A stretch of 64,000 nucleotides of DNA. Origin: DASXKD01 sp963734725. GTDB taxonomy: Bacteria; Actinomycetota; Actinomycetes; Streptosporangiales; Streptosporangiaceae. Under the pieces are notes generated by a model that was not told the origin of the DNA, made no database searches, and saw nothing but the letters and a program-made list of their open reading frames with translations. This document shows, piece after piece, positions 17,001-23,763 of this stretch. The first letter of the stretch is position 1. Every line of letters begins with the position of its first letter. Location of the stretch: contig CAVTIX010000009.1 of NCBI GenBank assembly GCA_963734725.1, positions 372,001 through 436,000 on the forward strand, in the 5' to 3' direction. The position numbers were made by a program, and so were the translations under genes.

Positions 17001-17309
17001 TCAGCGGTGTCTCCTTTCCGCTGGCGGCTGGCCAGCGGCTGCGCCCGGGAGCAGGGCAAGAACTTCCCGGAAGGTCTTCTCGCGGGTAATGGGCTCTGGA
17101 AGCGGCTGTTGCGCCGCGATCTGGTAGCGGTCGCGGCCATCCTTGTGCTTGCTGATGTAGCCGACCGCTGTCAGGTCAGTCACGATGCCGTGGGCGCTTC
17201 GCTCGGTGATGCGCAGGCGGGTCGCGATGTCATGCAGTCGCATCCCCGGGTCGCCCGCGAGAAACAGCAGCGCACGGCCGTGGTTGCTCACCAAGCTCCA
17301 GCTACCCAT
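17001..17309 (-). CDS. Small winged-helix regulator, intact copy E
   Basis: This is a 102-residue protein from ATG 17309 (TTG 17315 is equally aligned with copy A). Winged helix: SNHGRALLFLAGDPGMRLHD, recognition helix ITERSAHGIVTDLTAVGYI, and wing SKHKDGRDRYQI. The tail LPEPITREKTFREVLALLPG matches copy A. It is the first gene of a unit with the STAS gene at 16355 and has element copy E directly upstream, so autoregulation is plausible. Confidence 0.8.
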   Translation of the reverse strand: MGSWSLVSNHGRALLFLAGDPGMRLHDIATRLRITERSAHGIVTDLTAVGYISKHKDGRDRYQIAAQQPLPEPITREKTFREVLALLPGAAAGQPPAERRHR

Positions 17310-17318
17310 GCCCAAAAC

Positions 17319-17350
17319 ACTATCACGATTTCTGGAAAAGGATTGCGAGC
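17319..17350 (-). promoter_or_regulatory. Repeated promoter-like element, copy E
   Basis: On the minus strand this reads GCTCGCAATCC, then TTTTCCAGAAATCG, then TGATAGT, ending 9 bp before the ATG (3 bp before the TTG) of the intact winged-helix gene. Spacing and core match copy B almost base for base. Confidence 0.65.
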
Positions 17351-17584
17351 ATTGTGTCGTTGGTCTCAAGATTCAGGGATCATCTGTTGCGGCCAGACGG
17401 CCCGGCCCAAAGGGATCAGACCACGGTCCTCACCCGGCGTGATCTCCTCATCGCCTCGCTGTCTGGCCGGACCAGCACCGCTCCGCTGGGCCAGCCGCCC
17501 GAGACGATACCTGCCCTGGTAGAGCGGCCCTCTCCTCAGTCACTAGTCCACCTGACCGCACGGGAACTCGCTTCAGGAATCGGG

Positions 17585-18007
17585 TTAGCGACCGCGCTCC
17601 TGGCGACGCCGCCAGCGCTCCTCCAGTCGCCCCATCAGCCCAGATCCCGCCTGCTCACCGGCCTGCGGGCCCTTGGCCACACGCCGCTTGCTGGTAAAGC
17701 GCGCGGCGTGGGCGGGGACTCGTCCGGTAGTGATGCCGGTCATGCGGCGGTAGCTGGTCACCGCCCAGAGGGTGCAGGCAAGCATGACAGCAAAGCCCGC
17801 CACTGCGACCGGGATGACATTGATAACAAGCCCGGCGAACAGCAGCCCGACGCCACTCAAGAACCCCAGTGCCGCCCCGATCACCCGGCGCCTGTAGTGC
17901 ACCCGCGGGTCAGTCGCGTGTGCCGCACCAGCCAACTGCGGGTCACTGGCGCGAAGCGCCTGCTCGATCTGCTCGAGTTGGCGCCGCTCATGCTCAGAGA
18001 GCGGCAC
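17585..18007 (-). CDS. DUF3040 membrane protein
   Basis: A 140-residue protein. It starts VPLSEHERRQLEQIEQAL, the hallmark of DUF3040 proteins, with a ribosome-binding site (GGGAGGGG) just before GTG 18007. Two membrane helices follow (IGAALGFLSGVGLLFAGLVI, about 43-62, and VIPVAVAGFAVMLACTLWAV, about 63-82), and then a basic cytoplasmic tail with LMGRLEERWRRRQERGR. The family is common in actinobacteria and has no settled function. It fits the envelope theme of this island. Confidence 0.85.
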   Translation of the reverse strand: MPLSEHERRQLEQIEQALRASDPQLAGAAHATDPRVHYRRRVIGAALGFLSGVGLLFAGLVINVIPVAVAGFAVMLACTLWAVTSYRRMTGITTGRVPAHAARFTSKRRVAKGPQAGEQAGSGLMGRLEERWRRRQERGR

Positions 18008-18176
18008 GGCCCCTCCCATGGAACCCCGGCGGGGACGCTCTGGTCGGCTTCGCTGACCGCCTGGCTATGCCCAGAGTACGCGGGTGCGCCTGCGGAAGAG
18101 CACACCGGCGGCCAACGGCGGAACCAGCTGTCACTGTCAACTGACCGTGCAGGTCACCATCAAGCCTGCGGGTACG

Positions 18177-18362
18177 TCAACCAATGACTCTGACGTTCTC
18201 CGCCTGGGGCCCCTTCTGGCCATGCGTGATGTCGAACTCCACCTTCTGGCGTTCCGACAGGCTGCCGTCGCCGGGGCCCGTGATCGCGCTGAGTGCACGA
18301 ACACGTCCGGACCCCTCGACGGCAATGAAGCCATAGCCCTTGTCTCCGGTGAACCACTTCAC
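18177..18362 (-). pseudogene. Cold-shock protein gene with damaged RNA-binding motif
   Basis: The frame reads VKWFTGDKGYGFIAVEG, retaining RNP1 (KGYGFI), and ends QKVEFDITHGQKGPQAENVR as in normal Csp proteins. Between them the expected DVFVH RNP2 block is replaced by RVRALSAITG. The DNA shows why: in another frame it reads PDVFVHS, so two opposite indels near 18275-18310 shift the frame out and back. There is no in-frame ATG, only GTG 18362. It is probably inactive or altered in RNA binding. Confidence 0.7.
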
Positions 18363-18534
18363 CGTGGCCCGCGGGGCCGAATGGGACCGATACCAAGTGC
18401 GACGTGCCCGTGGAAGCTGTGCAAGAGGCCTAGCCGGCTGACTCAGGTCTACGGTAAGAGTCCGGTACGGCAGCGCAATTCGTGCAGATCATTCCGCGAA
18501 CGCTGGGCGGCCGACCTGACGGGAGAGAACGAGC

Positions 18535-18786
18535 ATGGGTGACTTTTACGGGATTGAGCCGGGCACGGTTCCCGGCTTCGCCGAGGTCGGCGGCGGAAAA
18601 TTCATGAGCGTGGAGGGCCTGCCCAACCGCACAGTGACAAGCATGGTGGCGTTCATGAAGGGCCTACGCCGGATGCACGAGGATGACCCCCTCGCGTTCG
18701 AGGTGTGCGTGCGGTATGTCGCTACCGCCATCGAAGACCAGCGCAGGGGCGAAGGCAGGGCCGACCCCCGGGATCCCACCTCTTGA
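18535..18786 (+). CDS. Small hypothetical protein
   Basis: An 83-residue acidic/neutral protein starting at ATG 18535 behind GGGAGAGAA. The sequence MGDFYGIEPGTVPGFAEVGG, then LPNRTVTSMVAFMKGLRR, has no signal peptide or membrane segment and predicts one or two helices in the second half. I recognise no family. Good start context and codon bias support it as real. Confidence 0.5.
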   Translation: MGDFYGIEPGTVPGFAEVGGGKFMSVEGLPNRTVTSMVAFMKGLRRMHEDDPLAFEVCVRYVATAIEDQRRGEGRADPRDPTS

Positions 18787-18892
18787 CTGCCGGCGCCGGT
18801 GCGGAACGCCTCGGCGAGACGGTCGATGCCCGCGAACCAGCCGCGGGTGATGGTGGCGCCGCCTTTCCGGCCTCGACCAGCCAACCCGGGCC

Positions 18893-19490
18893 GTGCTCGA
18901 CGCCGCCTCCACGCTGCGCCGGCCGACGCTGCCGCTCCTCGGTGCCCTGCTGCCGGATGTGCCCCCGCACGACGCCTACGACATGCTGCGCCCGCTGCCG
19001 TTCGTGGAGTTCGGACCGGACGGCCTGGTCCTGCACGACACCGTGCGCGAAGTCGTCGCGGCGCTGCTGCGGGTCAACGATCCGCCGGCCTACCGCGCCC
19101 ACAGGGTCGCGGCCTGGCGGCAACTGCGGCGCGAGCTGCGCACTGCCCCGCCGGCGGACCTGTGGCGCTACACCGCCGACCTGCTTTACCTCATCGAGAA
19201 CCCGGCCGTGCGGGAGGCGTTCTTCCCCACCGCCAGCCAACGGTACGCGGTCGAGCCAGCGCGGTCGGCCGATGAAGCCCAGATCACCGCCATAGCCCGC
19301 GCGCACCAGCCAGCCGGGGCAGTCGCCATGATGCGGTCCTGGTGGGACACGATGCCGTCCGCGTTCCGCGTCGCGCGGGACCCCGACGGGTCCCCCGCCG
19401 CGTTCCAGTGCCTGTGCGAGGCGACCTCCGTGCCGGAAGCCTGCACACAGTGCGCGGCGCCGGTTACCGCTTCACCGCCCCGCCCTGACC
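18893..19490 (+). pseudogene. Internal fragment of a large ATPase/LuxR-type regulator
   Basis: The frame contains LRRPTLPLLGALLPDVPP, LVLHDTVREVVAALLRVND and LWRYTADLLYLIENPAVREA, then FRVARDPDGSPAAFQ. These belong to the middle of big actinobacterial ATP-binding regulators that end in a LuxR-type DNA-binding domain. The N-terminal P-loop region and the C-terminal helix-turn-helix are both absent. The frame runs into the oxidoreductase gene without a stop, so any product would be a chance fusion. Confidence 0.6.
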
Positions 19491-19597
19491 CGGCCTCACG
19501 CAGGAGCTCACTTTGGCGCCGAGCCCGGGCCGGCACGCGAGACTGGCAGATTGTCCTGCGCGAGGCAACCGCGACACCCGGGCCGAGATCGGAGCGA

Positions 19598-20515
19598 ATG
19601 TTGAAAGCAGTCCGTGTCAACCAGTTCGGGGGCCCGGAGGTCCTCGAGATCGTGGATCTCCCCGATCCGCATCCAGGTCCCGGCCAGGTCCGGATTGCGG
19701 TGCGCGCGGCTGGCGTCAACCCGAGCGACTGGAAGAAGCGCAAGGGCCTGATGGATGGGCAGTTCCCGCAGACCATGGGCCACGAGGCGGCGGGCGTCGT
19801 CGACGAGCTCGGCGAGGGCGTGGCGGACGTGGCCGTCGGCGATCGCGTGTTCGGCTTCTCCGCCGAGGGGGCGGCCCAGGCCGAGCTGGCGGTGCTGGCC
19901 TACTATGCGCCGATGCCGCCGTCGCTTGACTTTTCCGGCGCTGCTGCGCTGCCGGCCGCCATCGAGACGGCCACGCGCGCGCTTGACCAGCTCGGCGTCC
20001 GGAGCGGCAGCACGCTGCTCATCAACGGCGCCTCCGGAAGCGTCGGCAGCGCCGCGGTTCAGCTCGCCGTGGTGCGTGGTGCGCGCGTGATCGGCACCGC
20101 CAGTCCTGCCAATCACGAGTACCTTCGCTCGCTGGGGGCCGAGCCCGTCGCCTACGGCGAGGGCCTCGCCGGGCGGGTTCGCGCGCTCGTGCCTGACGGC
20201 GTCAACGCCGCGCTCGACGTCGCCGGAAGTGGCGTCCTGCTCGAGCTCATCGAGCTCGCGGGCGACCCGGAGCACGTCGTGACGATCGCCGACTTCGGTG
20301 GCGCGCAGGAGCACGGGGTGAGGTTCAGCAGCGGGGACGCTGGGCGCGCGGTCCACGCGCTCGCCGAGATCGGCGAGTTGATCGAGTCCGGGCGCTTCTC
20401 GCTCCCGGTCGCGCAGACCTTCCCGCTCGCCGAAGTCGCAGAGGCGCACCGCGTCAGCGAGGGCGGTCACGTGCGCGGGAAGCTCGTGCTGGTGGTCGGC
20501 TCTCCTACGTGCTAG
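19598..20515 (+). CDS. NADP-dependent quinone-oxidoreductase-like (MDR family) enzyme
   Basis: A 305-residue zinc-independent medium-chain reductase. The GroES-like half is at about residues 1-120 (VNQFGGPEVLEIVDLPDPHP, AGVNPSDWKKR, MGHEAAGVVDELG). The Rossmann half starts near 140 with TLLINGASGSVGSAAVQLA (NADPH-binding A-x-G-x-x-G pattern) and continues with GTASPANHEYLRSLGAEPV. It reduces quinones or enones; the substrate is unknown. ATG 19598 follows GGAGCGA. It stands alone between an upstream ATPase fragment and an IS630 scrap. Confidence 0.9.
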   Translation: MLKAVRVNQFGGPEVLEIVDLPDPHPGPGQVRIAVRAAGVNPSDWKKRKGLMDGQFPQTMGHEAAGVVDELGEGVADVAVGDRVFGFSAEGAAQAELAVLAYYAPMPPSLDFSGAAALPAAIETATRALDQLGVRSGSTLLINGASGSVGSAAVQLAVVRGARVIGTASPANHEYLRSLGAEPVAYGEGLAGRVRALVPDGVNAALDVAGSGVLLELIELAGDPEHVVTIADFGGAQEHGVRFSSGDAGRAVHALAEIGELIESGRFSLPVAQTFPLAEVAEAHRVSEGGHVRGKLVLVVGSPTC

Positions 20516-20566
20516 GCCGCGCGTGCAGGACTGAGCCTGGCCCGGTGGTCGCCGCCGCAGCTATGC

Positions 20567-20653
20567 CGACCATTCAAATGGACCAAAACTGCCGACCAGA
20601 TCGTTGACCTCATCTACCGTTATTGCTCACGCATCTCCGAACCGGGTCACTAG
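20567..20653 (+). pseudogene. C-terminal scrap of an IS630-family transposase
   Basis: In one plus-strand frame the bases encode RPFKWTKTADQIVDLIYRYC, then SRISEPGH and a TAG stop. This is the conserved last helix of IS630 transposases. Nothing of the catalytic domain is present. It differs clearly from the IS630 relic at 8869, so it derives from another element. The remainder up to 20819 holds no recognisable gene. Confidence 0.75.
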
Positions 20654-20819
20654 CGGATATCGAACCGGCAGTTGCTTGCATAAGGTGCGAACGGCCACGT
20701 GGGCCCTTGCGCAGGCCCGGCAACCTATTAGCTCAAACCTCGTGCCGGGGGGATCACGCCATCCGCGCCATAGTAACACAGTGCACTTGTCCACATCCGA
20801 CTTGTAACCAACGCAGGCG

Positions 20820-22166
20820 TCAGCTACGTGCCGTGGTCCGTTCCATAGCGGGTTGATCGACGGCGATCTCCGGGATGCTGATCCGGAATTTGACGCCTTG
20901 CTGCCGCGGAATTGCTTCGACGGTTCCGTCGTGCATGTCGGCGATCTTGCGCACAATCGCGAGGCCGAGGCCCGAGCCGGGCAGCGCCCGTGCCTTTGCC
21001 GACCGGTAGAAGCGATCGAAGATGTACGGCAGGTCGTCCGCGGGAATTCCCGGTCCGTCGTCGCTGACCTCGACCGTCCCGCCGACTGCCGATATGCGGA
21101 TGCGGCCATCCGGCGGGCTCCATTTCAGGGCGTTGTCAACCAGATTGCCGATCGCTCGTTCCAGGGCGTCGGGGTCGCCGCGGACCAGCGTCGGCTGGCA
21201 GTCGAGTTCGTAGGCCAGCCCCGGCGTCCGGCCAGCGGCCCGCGCTGCGACCCGTTCCGCGACCAGGTCCAGCCGGACGTCTTCGACGTGGAACGGGGCC
21301 TGCCCGTCGCGCGCTAGCTCGACCAGGTCATTGATCAGCACGCGTAGCTCGCCGGCCTCGGCCAGGGCGGCCGCAACCAGCACCGGCGCGCTGGGGTCGT
21401 CCGGCCGTTCGGCCAGCAGTTCAAGGTTGGTGGTCAGGCTGGTAAGCGGTGTGCGCAGCTCGTGCGAGGCGTCAGCGACGAGCTGACGTTGCGCGCCTAC
21501 CGATTCGTCCAGCGCGGCCGTCATCGCCGCGAATGCCTGGCCGAGCCGACTGATCTCGTCCTGACCGGGTGTCTCTATCGGCGCGCTGAGGTCGCCGGTG
21601 GCCCTGATCCGCTCGACGGTTTCGGTCAGCCGGCCGACCGGGCGCAGCACGCGGCCCGCGGCCAGCCGCGCCACGACCGCCGCGCCAATCGCGCCAATCG
21701 GTATAAGCGCGACGAGCAGCCAGGCAAGCGCCGTCTGGGTCGATGTCGCATCGGACACTGGCAGGGCCGTGCGGACCAGCACTCCGGAATTGCCCGGGTA
21801 CTGCATGGTGTAAATGCGGTAGTCGACGCCGCCGTAGGCCTCATCGTGAAAATACGGCCCAGCGTTCCCGTCCGCCACTTGGACATCATGAGCGGTGATG
21901 TCAACGAACCCGTCCGTGGGACCGGCCGTGACAGCCGGCACGATCTGCAGCTGCGTGGCGCCGAAAGGGACCAGTTGCCCGACTGTACCGGCTTGTTTGA
22001 GCTTCCCCGCTATCGTCGGCGCCTGTTTGGCCACCTGAATAAGAGCTTGGTCGTTCTTTCCGCGCAGGTTCGCGCCCACCGCCGGATAGACGACCGCCGC
22101 CACGATCGCCAGCGTGCCCAACACGACCGCGCCGACGGCGATCGCGACCCTGGTGCGCAGGCTCAT
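20820..22166 (-). CDS. Two-component sensor histidine kinase (MprB-like)
   Basis: A 448-residue kinase with TM1 at about 7-29, an extracytoplasmic sensor region 30-145, TM2 about 147-168, a HAMP linker to about 221, and a HisKA domain with the phosphorylated His235 in ASHELRTPLTSL. The ATP-binding domain has N box LVDNALKW, G1 DDGPGIP and G2 GSGLGLAIV. It phosphorylates the partner regulator. ATG 22166 overlaps the regulator stop (ATGA), so the two are translationally coupled. A small secreted repeat protein precedes them and may be the sensed or target protein. Confidence 0.93.
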   Translation of the reverse strand: MSLRTRVAIAVGAVVLGTLAIVAAVVYPAVGANLRGKNDQALIQVAKQAPTIAGKLKQAGTVGQLVPFGATQLQIVPAVTAGPTDGFVDITAHDVQVADGNAGPYFHDEAYGGVDYRIYTMQYPGNSGVLVRTALPVSDATSTQTALAWLLVALIPIGAIGAAVVARLAAGRVLRPVGRLTETVERIRATGDLSAPIETPGQDEISRLGQAFAAMTAALDESVGAQRQLVADASHELRTPLTSLTTNLELLAERPDDPSAPVLVAAALAEAGELRVLINDLVELARDGQAPFHVEDVRLDLVAERVAARAAGRTPGLAYELDCQPTLVRGDPDALERAIGNLVDNALKWSPPDGRIRISAVGGTVEVSDDGPGIPADDLPYIFDRFYRSAKARALPGSGLGLAIVRKIADMHDGTVEAIPRQQGVKFRISIPEIAVDQPAMERTTARS

Positions 22167-22843
22167 GCCTCTTCCCGCAGCACGTAGCCGATCCCGCGGA
22201 CGGTCTGGATCAGTCGCGGCTCGCCCATCTTCCGCCGCAAATAGCCGATATAGACCCACAGTCCGTTCGATTCCGGGCCGAAGTCATACCCCCACACCGA
22301 TTCGAATATCTGGGTCCGGGAAAGCACCCGCCCCGGGTTGCGGAGGAACAATTCGAGCAGCGCGAATTCGGTCTTGGTAAGCGGCAGCCGTTCGCCGCGG
22401 CGTCTTGCCTGGTGTGCCGCGAGATCGAGCTCGACGCCGGCGAACCGGAGCAGTTCGGCGCCCGCGCCGCTGCGCCGCAGCAACGCTCGCAGCCGCGCCC
22501 GCAACTCCTCCAGCGCGAACGGCTTAGCCAGGTAGTCGTCGGCGCCAGCGTCCAGCCCGGCGACCCGGTCGGACACAAGGTCTCGCGCGGTCAGCATCAG
22601 GATCGGAGTGTCGTCGCCGCGCGCCCTGATCGTACGGCACACCTCGAGCCCGCCTGGCTCCGGCATGAGGACATCCAGCACGATGGCCTCATGCCGGTTC
22701 CGCCACAGCGTCGCCAGCGCGGCGGCGCCGTCGGCCGCCGTAGCCACCTCATAGCCGTCGCGCTGCAACGCGTGGGTCAGCGCGCTGCGTACAGCCTCCT
22801 CATCGTCAACTACGAGCACCCGCACCCGGCCAGTATCGCGCAC
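22163..22843 (-). CDS. OmpR-family response regulator
   Basis: A 226-residue regulator. The receiver domain has acidic pocket D13/D14, phosphoacceptor Asp57 in VLDVLMP, and a conserved Lys in DDYLAKPF. The C-terminal winged helix (about 130-224) ends with WVYIGYLRRKMGEPR and VRGIGYVL, typical of the OmpR/PhoB class. The start is GTG 22843. It lies 27 bp downstream of the repeat protein and overlaps the kinase by 4 bp, so all three genes probably form one operon. Confidence 0.95.
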   Translation of the reverse strand: MRDTGRVRVLVVDDEEAVRSALTHALQRDGYEVATAADGAAALATLWRNRHEAIVLDVLMPEPGGLEVCRTIRARGDDTPILMLTARDLVSDRVAGLDAGADDYLAKPFALEELRARLRALLRRSGAGAELLRFAGVELDLAAHQARRRGERLPLTKTEFALLELFLRNPGRVLSRTQIFESVWGYDFGPESNGLWVYIGYLRRKMGEPRLIQTVRGIGYVLREEA

Positions 22844-22870
22844 GTTCCTTAAACGGCATTCAGGTGAGCG

Positions 22871-23488
22871 TCAGCTGCCTGGGGCCAGGCTCTGCTTGGC
22901 GTGCCTGAGCGCGGCATCCAGCTGCTGGGCGCTGACACCGAGCGAACGGGCAGCCGCCGCGAATATCGAGGACGACGTATCGGCCCGGCCCACCGCGAAC
23001 AGCGGCCGGAGCGCGGTGCTGACCCGGGCCGCGCTGACGTGCAGCGCCGCGGCCACCGCCGCCGTGATCGCGGCGTGGCCCTGCCGCTCCCCGGCGGACC
23101 TGGCGCCGACGGCCTTCGAGCCGCCCGGGCCCTGCCTGGGGTGTGTGCTGGCCAGGCTCAGCTTGGCCTGCACGAGCGCGGCGTACAGCTGCTGGGTGCT
23201 GACACCGAGCGAACGGGCAGCCGCCGCGACTACCGGCGACGACGCATCCGCCCGGCCCGCAGCGAACAGCGGCCGGAGCGCGGTGTTGACCCGGGCTGCG
23301 CTGACGTGCAGTGCCGCGGCCACCGCCGCCGTGATCGCGGCGTGGCCCTGCCGCTCCCCGGCGGACTTGGTCGTCGCAGGGGGGCTGGGCTTGTCGCCTG
23401 TCGTCAACGCCACCGCGACCGCGCTGCCCGCAGCGAGAGCCACGCTAACCGCTGCGGCGGTGGCAATCATCCTGGTTCGGTTGTGCAT
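22871..23488 (-). CDS. Secreted or membrane-anchored protein with two 72-residue repeats
   Basis: A 205-residue protein. An N-terminal signal or anchor (basic MHNRTRM, then a hydrophobic run to about 28) precedes two near-identical units at about 42-113 and 131-202. Each unit has SAGERQGHAAITAAVAAALH, ALRPLFA, a RAD turn, then AARSLGVS and QQLxAAL. The units are helical and about 80% identical, with DNA identity high enough to suggest a recent duplication. I know no named family. It is the first gene of the two-component operon, so it may be a periplasmic ligand-binding or accessory protein. Confidence 0.75.
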   Translation of the reverse strand: MHNRTRMIATAAAVSVALAAGSAVAVALTTGDKPSPPATTKSAGERQGHAAITAAVAAALHVSAARVNTALRPLFAAGRADASSPVVAAAARSLGVSTQQLYAALVQAKLSLASTHPRQGPGGSKAVGARSAGERQGHAAITAAVAAALHVSAARVSTALRPLFAVGRADTSSSIFAAAARSLGVSAQQLDAALRHAKQSLAPGS

Positions 23489-23763
23489 GCGAACCCTCCT
23501 GGGGTTGTGGGTTGCCCCAAGGGAACCAAGCGGGACTCAGGCCGGCCGAAGAAGTTCCTTACCGCAGCCTAAGAAGGCAGCGCCGCGGCCGAGGCTGCGT
23601 GTCTGCTGATAGGGGAAGAGCAGCGGTCTGCGATCACCGCAACGGCCTAGCGGCCGTCATCACCGCTAGGCACGGTGGCCGCTGATGCTGTACTTTGCCG
23701 CTGCCGTGCCAGAGCGCCTTGCGCAGTTGGAGGCCTGCCAATCGCCCATGGCAAAATCAGCTA

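Noticed and set aside
20600..20820. Possible tRNA on the minus strand suggested by GGTTCGATATCC
   Set aside because: No acceptor, D-arm or anticodon stem can be paired around it.
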